A stretch of DNA of 64,000 bases from a virus (IMGVR_UViG_3300045999_004281:1-64000); one strand, 5' to 3'. Counted from the stretch's first letter, positions 42,032 to 50,564 are shown. Notes: generated by a model from the sequence alone, not told the origin. Numbers and translations are program-made.

Positions 42032-43848
42032 CAGCAGTCTCCATACGTGAAAGCCATGCCCGACTCGCAGTTGAGCGGCAGTCCCTCGGCCCACTTAGGT
42101 GCCGTGCGCATGCAGTCCTCGATGAACGCCTGCGCTTCCCCGGCTTGCGACTCCGGCACCACACAGGCGATGGCGTCATGCACAGTCAGCACCACGCGCA
42201 GCTCCTTGGCGATCATCAGCATCTGCTCACCGATCACGCAGCGGGCCACCGCTTGACACAGGTTCTCGGCCACCTTGCCGCCGTAGATACGGTTGCGCCC
42301 CTGCCGGGTCATGTAGCTGTAGCCACCCACGGGCTCTCGGCGCAGCTCCGGGTAGTTGATGAACATGCCGTTGGGCAGCTCGATGCCGGTGAAGGGGGAC
42401 ACCGACAGCACGCCCCGGGCGTCGACGTTGTCGCCCGCCTTGTTCGCCATCATCCAGTCCAGCACTTGGTTCAGGTGGGTCCACCAGTGTGAGATGCGCG
42501 TGTTGGCATAGCGGTACTGCTTGATGATGTGCTTGCAGGTGTCGAGATCCAGCTTGTGGCCCATGTTCTGGAGCTGCGTCTGGAACTTGACCGACCCCAT
42601 GCCGTAACCCGCGCCGAGCACCGTGGTCTTGCCGATGAACCGCTCGTGGTCAGTGACCGCCGACTCGGGCTTGCCGTAGATGCTGGAGGCCATGTACTTG
42701 TACACGTCCTGCTTGAGCGAGAACTTGGTCAGCACGTCGTCCTGCCCCGCCAGCCACGCCAGCACCCGGGCCTCGATCTGGGAGGAGTCGCAGTCGATGA
42801 TGACGTGACCCTTGGGCGCAGTGATACACCGCTTGAGCTTGTTCTTCTGCTCGCCCCGGCTGGGCAGGTTCTGCAGGTTCACAGCGTCCGAGCCGCCCCA
42901 GCGGCCGGTGTGCGCGGCGTAGTACTTGAGCGGGATCGGCAGCTTGTGGTCAGGGGTGCGGCTGGCGATGTCGATAAACCGCTGGGTGCGGGACTCCTCC
43001 AGCGTGGACTTGGCTCCGATCCGTGCGGCGACGATCGCTTGCACCCGCTCATCAGGGTGGTCGAGCAGCCGCAGAAAGTCCTCGTCGCTCTTTGCGAACG
43101 CATAGGTCTCTTTGTCGGTGGTCGGGCTGATCTTCATCGGGGGCACGACCCCGAACGATTCGAGCAGTGCCGCAAACTTCTTGTTGCTGTTGAGGATCTC
43201 GGGCGTGATGTTGGCCTCGGTGAACAGCTTGCGCTTGCGCTCCTGCACATCCTGCAGGTGGGCCTTGAGTCGCTCCTCGTCCAGCTCCAGCACCGGGTCG
43301 CTGAACATGCGGATGGTCAGGTCAATGAGCCGCTTCTCCTTGACGGGGAAGTTGGTGTCCAGCTCCTTGAACAGGCGGTAGGTCAACTCAACGTCGTTCA
43401 CGCAGTAGCTGGCGTACTGGGCGAGGTGCTGCGGGGTGAAGTCCGCACGGCGGTAGCCCTTGGCGTCCTCAACCTCATGCCCTTTCTGGCCTATCCCGAA
43501 GTGCTCGACCAGCTTTGCCAGCGAGACGCTAGCCGTCGGGCCCAGCACCGCCCGCGCCATAGACAGCGTATCGAGCCACGCCTTTGGCCGGATGCCGAAG
43601 CGCCACGTGAGGATGGCCGCGTCGAACACGGCGTTGTGGGCTAGCACGAAGTGGTCGCCCCAGTTGAACTGCTGGAGCCATATAAGCGTCTGCACGTAGT
43701 CGCCGCTGAACCACTCGGTCTGCTCGTCGTTGACTTTGACCGCTACGCCGATCACCTCGAACCGGTCATCGCGCACGTACTCCTCGGTCGTCAGCTTGCT
43801 CAAGCTGAAGTCCTTGTCGTAAAAAGTTTCGAAGTCGATCGTGATCAC
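42031..43848 (-). CDS. family A DNA polymerase
   Basis: 605 residues, short for the family. 3'-5' exonuclease residues D5 and E7 (DFETFY), D76 (HNAVFDAA) and D152 (YCVNDVELTY) are intact. Polymerase motif A is IDCDSSQIEAR (D354), motif B RFIGKTTVLGAGYGMG (R403, K407), motif C VLTVHDAI. No 5'-3' exonuclease domain. GTG start with GAGGGGG upstream overlaps the gene before it. It is the phage replicase, acting with the primase-helicase. Confidence 0.95.
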   Translation of the reverse strand: MITIDFETFYDKDFSLSKLTTEEYVRDDRFEVIGVAVKVNDEQTEWFSGDYVQTLIWLQQFNWGDHFVLAHNAVFDAAILTWRFGIRPKAWLDTLSMARAVLGPTASVSLAKLVEHFGIGQKGHEVEDAKGYRRADFTPQHLAQYASYCVNDVELTYRLFKELDTNFPVKEKRLIDLTIRMFSDPVLELDEERLKAHLQDVQERKRKLFTEANITPEILNSNKKFAALLESFGVVPPMKISPTTDKETYAFAKSDEDFLRLLDHPDERVQAIVAARIGAKSTLEESRTQRFIDIASRTPDHKLPIPLKYYAAHTGRWGGSDAVNLQNLPSRGEQKNKLKRCITAPKGHVIIDCDSSQIEARVLAWLAGQDDVLTKFSLKQDVYKYMASSIYGKPESAVTDHERFIGKTTVLGAGYGMGSVKFQTQLQNMGHKLDLDTCKHIIKQYRYANTRISHWWTHLNQVLDWMMANKAGDNVDARGVLSVSPFTGIELPNGMFINYPELRREPVGGYSYMTRQGRNRIYGGKVAENLCQAVARCVIGEQMLMIAKELRVVLTVHDAIACVVPESQAGEAQAFIEDCMRTAPKWAEGLPLNCESGMAFTYGDC

Positions 43849-44150
43849 GCCGCCCCCTCTTGGGAACTACTATCGCCCCGGGCGCGGATGGCGTCGGCGC
43901 ACCATTGACTCGCAACCCGCTCCGCTATATCAGCAGGCCAAGCGTACTTGGCGTTAATATCTTCACACACCCGCGCACACGCCTCGCGCTCGGCTGCGGC
44001 GACAAGAGTGGCGAAGCGTTGCATCTCATCAAGGTCGATGTGCGCGAGGCCCATCGGTAAGGGGGAACCGATGAGCGTGAGACCGGAGAGGTTCTCCCCT
44101 ACTTTCAGCCCAGCCTCCCGCGCCATGCGGATCACATCATCTCGGGTCAT
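43845..44150 (-). CDS. hypothetical protein (101 aa)
   Basis: Start set at MTRDDVIRMAREAGLKV, overlapping the VRR-NUC stop (ATGA). MTRDDVIRMAREAGL, then EMQRFATLVAAAEREACARV and WCADAIRARG form the common small phage protein pattern often found near replication genes, unknown function. Confidence 0.75.
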   Translation of the reverse strand: MTRDDVIRMAREAGLKVGENLSGLTLIGSPLPMGLAHIDLDEMQRFATLVAAAEREACARVCEDINAKYAWPADIAERVASQWCADAIRARGDSSSQEGAA

Positions 44151-44464
44151 GCTTGCTTCTGCTCGCTGTAGAGGAACATCAACTGGAGCACGGGGTGCAG
44201 GGCCTGCACGTTGCCCTCGTTGATGACCATGGCAGTGCCGCCAGCGCTGCGGATACGCTGGAGTTCTTTGTCTTGGAGTTTGGTGGTGGTTCCCCCGCCC
44301 GCCTTGCATTCGATCGCGAGGAACGAACCCCACGCGCAGACGATGATGTCGGGGATGCCCGCGCGGCCCAGCCCGTTGGCTGCGGGGAAGAAGTAGTAAA
44401 CGTCGTACTCCTTGAGGAGGTTCACTACTTGCTGCTTGACTTTACGCTCCGGAGTGAGAGCCAT
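44147..44464 (-). CDS. VRR-NUC domain nuclease
   Basis: 105 residues, a stand-alone VRR-NUC (PD-(D/E)XK) domain: GLGRAGIPDIIVC (D39), FLAIECKAGGGTTTKLQ (E52, K54), then LQRIRSAGGTAMVI. Such enzymes act on branched DNA in phage replication or packaging. It is the first gene of the replication operon and has a promoter just upstream. Confidence 0.9.
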   Translation of the reverse strand: MALTPERKVKQQVVNLLKEYDVYYFFPAANGLGRAGIPDIIVCAWGSFLAIECKAGGGTTTKLQDKELQRIRSAGGTAMVINEGNVQALHPVLQLMFLYSEQKQA

Positions 44465-44524
44465 GTGGATCCTGCTTTAACGCTGCGGGAGGATCCACTC
44501 TACCGGAAAACTGGAGGATGTCAA
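44465..44524 (-). promoter_or_regulatory. sigma-70-like promoter of the replication operon, with inverted repeat
   Basis: On the minus strand TTGACA (44519-44524) and TAGAGT (44497-44502) are 16 bases apart. The predicted start near 44490 lies inside an inverted repeat with perfect 8-bp arms GTGGATCC / GGATCCAC (44465-44472 and 44491-44498). A second inverted repeat GGGGTA/TACCCC (44537-44553) lies upstream. The arrangement suggests repressor control of replication genes. Confidence 0.7.
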
Positions 44525-44554
44525 GAAAATTTTATGGGGGTAAATACTACCCCT

Positions 44555-44581
44555 AACAAAGCGACAGGCTGTCGGTTTGTT
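44555..44581. repeat. palindromic element copy 1
   Basis: Left arm AACAAAGCGACA, 3-base centre, right arm TGTCGGTTTGTT: 11 of 12 pairs match. It lies upstream of the replication-operon promoter and downstream of the terminator of the operon before. One of seven related copies. Confidence 0.8.
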
Positions 44582-44596
44582 GCCCACAGTATAGGC

Positions 44597-44621
44597 AAAA
44601 AAAGACCCGCCGAAGCGGGTC
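44597..44621 (-). terminator. intrinsic terminator of the middle minus-strand operon
   Basis: Minus strand: GACCCGC-TTCG-GCGGGTC followed by TTTTTTT. The UUCG loop closed by C-G is an extra-stable tetraloop. It lies 22 bases after the stop of the last gene of the unit. Confidence 0.93.
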
Positions 44622-44642
44622 AGGTGCACAGGGCATGAAGAC

Positions 44643-45350
44643 TTAAGCGTCTACGACAAAGCCGGAGTTGTCACGTTTGGCTAAGCCTTTGGCATACAGC
44701 CCAACGACGACGCCCGGCTGCTCGAGATGCCGCAGGTCGCTGTCGTCTCCGTCAACCACTGGGCTATCAAGGAACCTGTCAGGAATCCTATCACGCTCAC
44801 GGAACACCACAGCGACGCGATGCCCCTGCTCCACCGCACGGATGACATGCGGCTGGAACGCATCCACGCCCGAGTATGAGAACGTCAGGTCATAGTTGGG
44901 TATGTCCCCGATGTGGCGCTCCGGGTGCTTGGTGTAGTCATAGAACTGCAAGTGCGGGAACGCCCGAAAGATGTTCGGGTAGTACTCACCGCCGTAGGTG
45001 AAGTCCACGTTCTCCCACTTGATATCCGACGTGCCGTTGAGGCGGCACAGGGGGACTAGCCCGCGCCGCTGCGCCGTGCGGATGAGGGTGCGGATCGACG
45101 GTATCAGCTTGGCGAAGAAGGCTGTCCTGTCCTCGAAGAACAGTTTGGTCTTCCTGATCCTCGCCTGCTGTACGCTCTTGAACGCGCCTCGCCCGGCCGT
45201 GTTCAGGCACGGGCCGTGGCACTGCGCGATCTCGGCCATCGCACACACGTTGTGGCCCGACAGCTTGTAGGGTGCCAAGTACAGCACCCCCGTGAGAAAG
45301 CCGTACGCCTGCCCCTTCACCGTCTTGGCGTTGGTGTCAATGCTGAGCAT
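44643..45350 (-). CDS. GP88-like conserved phage protein (235 aa)
   Basis: LSIDTNAKTVKGQAYG, then CAMAEIAQCHGPCLNTAGRG, RIRKTKLFFEDR and CRLNGTSDIKWE form the pattern of the phage protein family named after mycobacteriophage gene product 88. The Cys set (C-x6-C-x3-C) may bind metal. Function is unknown. GGAG precedes the ATG. It is the last gene before the operon terminator. Confidence 0.75.
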   Translation of the reverse strand: MLSIDTNAKTVKGQAYGFLTGVLYLAPYKLSGHNVCAMAEIAQCHGPCLNTAGRGAFKSVQQARIRKTKLFFEDRTAFFAKLIPSIRTLIRTAQRRGLVPLCRLNGTSDIKWENVDFTYGGEYYPNIFRAFPHLQFYDYTKHPERHIGDIPNYDLTFSYSGVDAFQPHVIRAVEQGHRVAVVFRERDRIPDRFLDSPVVDGDDSDLRHLEQPGVVVGLYAKGLAKRDNSGFVVDA

Positions 45351-45353
45351 CCG

Positions 45354-46265
45354 TTACTCCACAATCAGGAAGGTTGACTCGTTGAACCGATAGCCCACGT
45401 CCAGCACCAGCTCGGTGTCCTTCATGAGCTGGAGCACGGCGATCTTGTCCTGCCACGCCTGCGGCAGCTCCTCGAACGAACAGGAGCGCACCTCGCCCTT
45501 GGTCACCTCGTCCTTCTCATCGAAGGGGTGGGTGGGGGCCGGGCCACCAGTGGTCTCGGACCACGTGCGATGCAGGTACACGTAGTGCCCCCGGAACATC
45601 ATGACCCCCTTTAAGGTATGCGCCGACATGTGCCGGGCCAGCTCAAAGTTGGCTAGTGCCGTCTCGAACCGCTCCGACAGGAACGCGTTGCGGATCTCGT
45701 CCTCGTGGAATGGCACACCCTTGAGCAGGTTGTACAGCGCGATCTGCATGGCGGCACCCGACGGCGCGTACTGCGCCCGCTCGATGGGCCTAGTCAGATC
45801 CCGCATCGTGTTCTGTAGGCTATCCCGTGCACCGTGCATCGCCTCGTACAGCATCTCGGGCAGAGACTGCGCGAGGAAGTACCGCGACGCCGTGCGCACC
45901 GCCACGTTCGGATCCCGCGTCGACTGCATGTTGCCCTTGCGCCCATTGTCGATACGCTGGGAGCGCAGCACGTAGTGCCAGTTCTGGTCGGACCGGCGCG
46001 CGTAGTTTTGATTGACGAAGATCCTGCCCGCGAAGATGCCATCCTGTAAGACGTTAACCCCACGGGTGTAGCGAGCATCCTCGGGCAAGGCTTCCCCGCC
46101 CGCGATGCAGCGGTGATACGACTCGTTGTCGCTATAAGCGGTGCCACCAATGACCGCCTTGCTCTGGAACGTCCAGCTCGGGTGCTTGAGGGCGAGCTTC
46201 TCCACCACCTCAGCGAGCTTGGGGTCGAGCTGGATGCCCGGGTTCAGATGAATATTTGCCAGCAT
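45354..46265 (-). CDS. hypothetical protein (303 aa)
   Basis: Start set at MLANIHLNPGIQLDP because AAGGAGATAG lies upstream. Regions: an N-terminal basic part, FVNQNYARRSDQNWHYVLRS, and a helical middle. No domain is recognised by eye. It lies between the GP88-like gene and the DUF3150-like gene with only 10-base spacing, so it is probably co-expressed with the MoxR/VWA genes. Confidence 0.65.
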   Translation of the reverse strand: MLANIHLNPGIQLDPKLAEVVEKLALKHPSWTFQSKAVIGGTAYSDNESYHRCIAGGEALPEDARYTRGVNVLQDGIFAGRIFVNQNYARRSDQNWHYVLRSQRIDNGRKGNMQSTRDPNVAVRTASRYFLAQSLPEMLYEAMHGARDSLQNTMRDLTRPIERAQYAPSGAAMQIALYNLLKGVPFHEDEIRNAFLSERFETALANFELARHMSAHTLKGVMMFRGHYVYLHRTWSETTGGPAPTHPFDEKDEVTKGEVRSCSFEELPQAWQDKIAVLQLMKDTELVLDVGYRFNESTFLIVE

Positions 46266-46275
46266 TTCTATCTCC

Positions 46276-47145
46276 TTACCACTTGAACTTGTTGATGATC
46301 TCGTCAACCGACGACTTGAGTTCGGCCCGGGCCGACGGGAGTTTGCGCAGGTCCTCCGGGTCAACACCAACCAAGGCTTTCTCAAGCATGCGTCGGGCAT
46401 CTTCGAGCTGCGGGTCCTTGGTCACGTTGAGCTTGGACAACAGCGCGCACAACTCCAGCGGCTTGTTCACGATCGAGTCGCGGAAGATGTTGCGCGTGCC
46501 ATCGGGCGCGTCGGTCAGCCGCTCGACCATGTGCGACAGCATGGCGTGCAGCCGCTCCCACGGTTCGCGCATGGCCTCGGCCACCTTCTGGTTGAACATC
46601 TTGTCGTACTGCTCGGCCAAGTCTTGGCGCACTCGGTCCTCGCACTGGATACGGAAGTCACCCTTCTCCGGCACAGGCAGGAAGTTGAACTCGAACTTGA
46701 AGCGCCGGGGCAGCGTCTCCACGTCGGGGAACTCCTCGGCCACGAAGTAGTCGCCGAGCTTGAACGCTTGCGCGCTAACCAGTGATGGGTAGATCTTGAT
46801 GAAGTCCTCGACCAGCGCGTTGAAGTTGGCCTCCATCGTGCCGAGCTGATCCCGATACGCGAAGAAGTTCTCCATCGGCAGCAGGCCCACGCCCTTCATC
46901 CACGGGAGGGTTTGCTGGTTGTTCCAAGCACGACACTTAGCAGCGTACTTGTTGATCTTGGACAGGTGATCGCTGCCCGCCATCAGGTACTTGTAGACCG
47001 CGCCCGCCTCGGAGTCGGCGTTCTTGGACTTGTTGACCTCGTCGGTCGTGTCGTTGTCACGCTTGCGCGCAGTCCACGTGCTGATACGCAGCTCGACCAG
47101 CATGGCCATGGATGACAAAGAAAGGGTAGGCGTTTCAAAGTTCAT
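46276..47145 (-). CDS. DUF3150-like protein (289 aa)
   Basis: Start set at MNFETPTLSLSSMAML, preceded by the shared leader CTTTGGAGA. LVELRISTWTARKRD, NKSKNADSEAGAVYKYL, WMKGVGLLPMENFFAYRD and a helical remainder match my recollection of DUF3150 proteins, which are commonly encoded with MoxR-type ATPases and VWA proteins. Both partners are encoded in this operon. The family name is not verified. Confidence 0.65.
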   Translation of the reverse strand: MNFETPTLSLSSMAMLVELRISTWTARKRDNDTTDEVNKSKNADSEAGAVYKYLMAGSDHLSKINKYAAKCRAWNNQQTLPWMKGVGLLPMENFFAYRDQLGTMEANFNALVEDFIKIYPSLVSAQAFKLGDYFVAEEFPDVETLPRRFKFEFNFLPVPEKGDFRIQCEDRVRQDLAEQYDKMFNQKVAEAMREPWERLHAMLSHMVERLTDAPDGTRNIFRDSIVNKPLELCALLSKLNVTKDPQLEDARRMLEKALVGVDPEDLRKLPSARAELKSSVDEIINKFKW

Positions 47146-47303
47146 TTCGTTTCTCCAAAGTAGGATGCGAGAAGGTGGCGGACCACCTGACCATTGGTGG
47201 GCATGAAGCCCAGTGTTGCGACTAGATCGTCGCGAACCTTCATCAGCAGCAGCCACGTCTCGTGGTTCACGCGGATGCTGTAGTTCATGTCGTCGTTCTT
47301 CAT
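47142..47303 (-). CDS. very small protein, ribbon-helix-helix-like (53 aa)
   Basis: ATG overlaps the upstream stop (ATGA), and its stop overlaps the next ATG. NYSIRVNHETWLLLMKVRDD followed by TNGQVVRHLLASYF has a strand-helix-helix layout like small ribbon-helix-helix DNA-binding proteins. The RBS of the next gene lies within its 3' end. Confidence 0.6.
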   Translation of the reverse strand: MKNDDMNYSIRVNHETWLLLMKVRDDLVATLGFMPTNGQVVRHLLASYFGETK

Positions 47304-47788
47304 TTGCTATCTCCTGTGATCCCGTGCTTGCGCTCGATGGCGCGAGTGCGCTCGTCCCTGCTCAAGTAAGTGCGCCATATCTCGTCAATCTCCTCCTCCG
47401 TCAGCGGCTGGCGCTGGGGCGGGGCGGTGTAGAGGGGCATGCATGTCCACCCCTCCGGCAAGTTACCTTTTGGGTCTTCGTAATGGATGTCATCTTCTTC
47501 GCCGTACGCGTCGATGGTCATCCACGCCACCGGCTGCTGCTTCTCCCGCTCCAGCGCTGCTCGCGCCTGCTTCGTGATGCGCTCAGCATCTTCCTCATTG
47601 GTCTTGGCCTTGATTGGGCTATACGGGGACTTGTGGTTGCAGTTCGGGCAGACAAGCCACTCGGTGTGAGGCTCCTGCTTCTCGGCCTGCTCAATGGCGG
47701 CGCGGAGTTTGCCAATTGTTTCTTCACGCCATGGACTGTCCTTCTCCAGCGCCTCCAGCGCCTGCTTCATCGTCTCAACGTAGTTCAT
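47300..47788 (-). CDS. conserved phage protein with PLYTAPPQRQPLT segment (162 aa)
   Basis: An N-terminal coiled-coil part (MKQALEALEKDSPW), a CPNC knuckle, PVAWMTIDAYGE, WTCMPLYTAPPQRQPLTEEE and a C-terminal helical end. This architecture is widespread in phages of enteric and aquatic bacteria, function unknown. GGGGGATAG precedes the ATG. Confidence 0.7.
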   Translation of the reverse strand: MNYVETMKQALEALEKDSPWREETIGKLRAAIEQAEKQEPHTEWLVCPNCNHKSPYSPIKAKTNEEDAERITKQARAALEREKQQPVAWMTIDAYGEEDDIHYEDPKGNLPEGWTCMPLYTAPPQRQPLTEEEIDEIWRTYLSRDERTRAIERKHGITGDSK

Positions 47789-48030
47789 TTGCTATCCCCC
47801 ATCAGCTTCATGTTCGAGTCGATCTCGATCTGCATAAGCGCAGTCATCGGGATCACCGCCGCTGCCTTGTACGACGGCGGCTTGATGATGTGCGACTTCT
47901 CGCTGGGCACGTCTTTGATCCACGCCCGCTCGACCACCGACGCGGAGTTCAGCGTCTTGGCTATGTCCATCGCTTCGTCGATCGACAGGAGAAACTTGGT
48001 CTCCCCGATCATCAGCATGACCTCACCCAT
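47785..48030 (-). CDS. small hypothetical protein (81 aa)
   Basis: The start overlaps the VWA gene stop by 8 bases. The N-terminal half (KFLLSIDEAMDIAKTLNSAS) looks helical, the rest polar with a Lys/Pro patch (SHIIKPPSYKAAAVIPM). Possibly a partner of the VWA protein because of coupling. No family recognised. Confidence 0.65.
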   Translation of the reverse strand: MGEVMLMIGETKFLLSIDEAMDIAKTLNSASVVERAWIKDVPSEKSHIIKPPSYKAAAVIPMTALMQIEIDSNMKLMGDSK

Positions 48031-49297
48031 GGTTGTTCTCCTTCACGTTGACCTTCTGGCCCTTGGGCACGCGGAATGACTCACTACCAATGACACACCA
48101 CAGGATGGGTTTGTCCACGCCCGCCCACCGATCCGGGTTCGATGACATGTACCCATCCGTCAGGATGATGTACGCGTCGGGGTTCAGCCCCTTCTTCGCA
48201 AAGTACGGGGGCAGGCAGTCCGGGTTGGTGCCACCGCCGCCCTTGGGCTTGGCCTTGTGCACCACGTCCTTCATGTCCTTGGCCGTGTAGGTCTCGTGCC
48301 CAGCCACCTCGGTGTCCCAGTACAGAACATCGAGCACACCGGGCGAGGCAACCTTGATCGCCTTGTTGAGTTCACCCATGAACAGCTCCAGCATCTCGCC
48401 TTCGATAGAACCGGATGTGTCCATCGCCACGACCAACGACTTCATCCTCTTGCCCATGATCGAGGGCAGGATGATGTCTTGCCACAGGAAGTTGCGGTGC
48501 GCGCGCCGCCAGCTCGGGCTATCCCGATCCTTGAGGGACACGCGGATGAATGTGCGCAGCACCTCACGCCAGTCCACCTTGGGCTCGAGCATGCGCTTGA
48601 CCGAGCGCAGCATGTCGCCGCCGATGTTGCCCGCGTAGACACCGCCTTGACGCAGGGCACCCTCCACGTCCTGAGCGAGCTGCTTCTGCTCCTCGGTGCT
48701 CATGGTCTTGGCACCTTCCCAATCGTGGTCGTCCATGCCAGCACTCGAACTTTCCGACTGACCGTCGGTTTGTTCGTCGCCCGTGCCGTCGCCGGGTTCG
48801 CCTTGCCCGCCCTGCTTCTTCTCTTCCTCCTGCTCCTTGGAGAGAATGTCGAACACCTGCTTGGTGTCCATGCCACGGAAGCGCACGTCGATCAGACCGA
48901 TCGGCTTGCGGGTCTTCTTGTCCATGGGCATCTGGATAGTCGTGCCCTCGGGATCCATGTCTTGCAACTGGATGTTGATCACGTAATCGCACGCGTAGTT
49001 CGCCAGCCTGCGATTGCGCTCGTACAGGTGACGCCACGTGGTGAGGTGGCGGTAGCACTTGTGCATGTTCTCGTGCAGCACAAGGAAGGCCAGCTCTTTG
49101 TCGGACAGCTCATCGACAAAGGCTCGGCCGTACATGGCGTCGCGACCATTGGTCGCCGCCGTGATGGGGGCATCGAGGACCGAGGTCTTGCCCACCATGA
49201 ACAGGCCCGCGAAGAACGCGAACCGCTTGTCACGCATCAGAGACACGTGCACCAACTCCAGCCGACGCTCGGCTGCTAGCTTCTTGACTGCCAACAT
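48023..49297 (-). CDS. VWA-like protein with N-terminal metallopeptidase-like domain (DUF2201 type, 424 aa)
   Basis: Start set at MLAVKKLAAERRLE: GGAGG lies 6 bases upstream and the ATG overlaps the previous stop (TAATG). The N-terminal domain has HExxH at H75-E76-H79 (LVLHENMHKCY). An acidic linker rich in Glu/Gly leads to a von Willebrand A-like domain with the MIDAS-type DTSGS at D293. This order matches DUF2201 proteins. It is likely a client or adaptor of the MoxR ATPase encoded upstream. Confidence 0.85.
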   Translation of the reverse strand: MLAVKKLAAERRLELVHVSLMRDKRFAFFAGLFMVGKTSVLDAPITAATNGRDAMYGRAFVDELSDKELAFLVLHENMHKCYRHLTTWRHLYERNRRLANYACDYVINIQLQDMDPEGTTIQMPMDKKTRKPIGLIDVRFRGMDTKQVFDILSKEQEEEKKQGGQGEPGDGTGDEQTDGQSESSSAGMDDHDWEGAKTMSTEEQKQLAQDVEGALRQGGVYAGNIGGDMLRSVKRMLEPKVDWREVLRTFIRVSLKDRDSPSWRRAHRNFLWQDIILPSIMGKRMKSLVVAMDTSGSIEGEMLELFMGELNKAIKVASPGVLDVLYWDTEVAGHETYTAKDMKDVVHKAKPKGGGGTNPDCLPPYFAKKGLNPDAYIILTDGYMSSNPDRWAGVDKPILWCVIGSESFRVPKGQKVNVKENNHG

Positions 49298-49383
49298 TAG
49301 GGCCTCCATACAAAAACGTCCAATAGGACAACAATGATTGCAAGCAGGAACACCACCCGCTCGACTTTCTCAACACGACTCAT
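49297..49383 (-). CDS. very small membrane protein (28 aa)
   Basis: MSRVEKVERVVFLLAIIVVL then a short tail: a single hydrophobic helix after a charged start. AGGAGGTGAG precedes the ATG. Start overlaps the upstream stop (ATGA) and stop overlaps the VWA start (TAATG), which supports real translation and coupling to the VWA gene. Confidence 0.6.
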   Translation of the reverse strand: MSRVEKVERVVFLLAIIVVLLDVFVWRP

Positions 49384-49676
49384 CTCACCTCCTTCGCTGC
49401 GGCGATGGCGGCGCGGGCTTTGTCGCCCCACGGGTTGCCTTGTCTGAAGTGATACGAATAGTCCCTGACGATTTCCTCCAACGCCTCCAGCAGTTGCGCG
49501 TTCACGCTGTGCAGGCGTTTGCGCTCCTGCTCCAGTTCGTTGGCGTAGCGCCACCCTTCGCGCTCGGATTGGTGCAGGCGGCGCAGTTCGGCGGCAAACT
49601 CAGCGCACCCTTCCATATCCTTCCAAGCGGTCTCCAGTTCATCAGCCAGCCGCAAGGCTTCGGGTTGTTGATCCAT
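49380..49676 (-). CDS. conserved coiled-coil phage protein (98 aa)
   Basis: QPEALRLADELETAW, FAAELRRLHQSEREGW, NAQLLEALEEIV and a C-terminal KARAAIAAAK belong to a helical phage protein family common in phages of Proteobacteria, function unknown. Heptad patterns suggest a coiled coil. Confidence 0.7.
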   Translation of the reverse strand: MDQQPEALRLADELETAWKDMEGCAEFAAELRRLHQSEREGWRYANELEQERKRLHSVNAQLLEALEEIVRDYSYHFRQGNPWGDKARAAIAAAKEVR

Positions 49677-49678
49677 GA

Positions 49679-49852
49679 TTACCTCCGATCAAAGTCTTCG
49701 AGTCGCCGGGCATGCTCCAGCCGCTCGTACTCTTCAACAATCGCACGGTCACGCGCCTCCTCGTTCGCTTGCTCGGCGAGATCCCAGAGCCGGGCCTCGG
49801 CCTCCTCCCACGTGTCGCCGTCTTCCATGATTTCGCGAATGGTTCTCTTCAT
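49679..49852 (-). CDS. small acidic helical protein (57 aa)
   Basis: Start set at MKRTIREIMEDGDTW, preceded by the shared leader CTTTGGAGA and overlapping the upstream stop (ATGA). Nearly all residues are helical and charged (EARLWDLAEQANEEARDR). Unknown function; small acidic phage proteins often bind and inhibit host proteins, but nothing here shows that. Confidence 0.6.
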   Translation of the reverse strand: MKRTIREIMEDGDTWEEAEARLWDLAEQANEEARDRAIVEEYERLEHARRLEDFDRR

Positions 49853-50028
49853 CACATCATCTCCAAAGTAATAAGTTGCCACTGCACCATCGAGTGGGTG
49901 CTGACCAGCGTCAGCATCTTCTCGGCCAGCTCCCTGTCTTCGAATGCGTACGGGCCAACGCCATGCCCGCTGTGATCAACGTGCCACCAGTGCAGCACGT
50001 AGACCAGCTTTGGCTCCATGCGGCTCAT
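49852..50028 (-). CDS. small hypothetical protein (58 aa)
   Basis: ATG overlaps the upstream stop (ATGA). LVYVLHWWHVDHSGHGVGPY and AFEDRELAEKMLTLVSTHS: a strand, His-rich loop and helix. Its 3' end contains the RBS for the next gene. No family recognised. Confidence 0.6.
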   Translation of the reverse strand: MSRMEPKLVYVLHWWHVDHSGHGVGPYAFEDRELAEKMLTLVSTHSMVQWQLITLEMM

Positions 50029-50225
50029 CGCGTCATGCTCCCGATCAGTTCATTGACGGACTTGGCCGACGCCTTGATCTCGTAGCCCAGCTTCTTGATC
50101 TGCACCAACGTGTCGTCGGTCAGGGTCTTTGTGCCCGCGATGGCCGCGAACGCTTTGGCCTTGTCGCACGCCGGGTAGTACACCCACTTGCCGTACTTCG
50201 GCTCGATGATTACTTCGATGTTCAT
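50025..50225 (-). CDS. small conserved phage protein (66 aa)
   Basis: NIEVIIEPKYGKWVYYPACD, AKAFAAIAGTKTLTDDTLVQ and IKKLGYEIKAS look like a small strand-helix-strand protein frequently seen in phage early regions. The RBS GGAGAAAG lies in the end of the gene before. Function unknown. Confidence 0.65.
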   Translation of the reverse strand: MNIEVIIEPKYGKWVYYPACDKAKAFAAIAGTKTLTDDTLVQIKKLGYEIKASAKSVNELIGSMTR

Positions 50226-50524
50226 TTGCTTTCTCCTTCCAAGTTACAGATACGCTCCAGAAGTTCTTCAACCTCCAGCCACTCAAGGCGACCCTCTACA
50301 TCGCTCGTGATCGGCGTGTCGTAGGTCAGGTCGTAGTCATCAATGCCCGCATCAGTCTCCGCGTTCCACTTGATCACGGCCAGCTCCCACTGACCCTCGG
50401 GCCCGCCGTAGCTGAACGCTGTGCGGATCACGCTCGCGCCGTACCCGTTGGGGAACCGGTACAACTTCTGCACACCACCCATCCCAGCGGGGTGGCTGCG
50501 CTCCTCGACTTGATACTCATCCAT
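50222..50524 (-). CDS. hypothetical protein (100 aa)
   Basis: Start set at MDEYQVEERSHPAGM with AAGGAG upstream; palindromic element copy 2 lies 14 bases before this ATG. Strand-rich N-terminal part (KLYRFPNGYGASVIRTA, WELAVIKW) and an acidic C-terminus. No domain recognised. Confidence 0.65.
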   Translation of the reverse strand: MDEYQVEERSHPAGMGGVQKLYRFPNGYGASVIRTAFSYGGPEGQWELAVIKWNAETDAGIDDYDLTYDTPITSDVEGRLEWLEVEELLERICNLEGESK

Positions 50525-50537
50525 TGCTTTCTCCTTA

Positions 50538-50564
50538 AACAATCCGACACGCTGTCGGTTAGTC
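50538..50564. repeat. palindromic element copy 2
   Basis: Left arm AACAATCCGACA, centre CGC, right arm TGTCGGTTAGTC; the inner 6 bp pair perfectly. It covers the stop codon of the MoxR gene and ends 14 bases before the next ATG. Confidence 0.8.

Noticed and set aside
43862-43876. 15-base word GGGAACTACTATCGC also found at 54792-54806
   Set aside because: One copy is inside a coding sequence; a few shared 15-mers are expected by chance in 64 kb.
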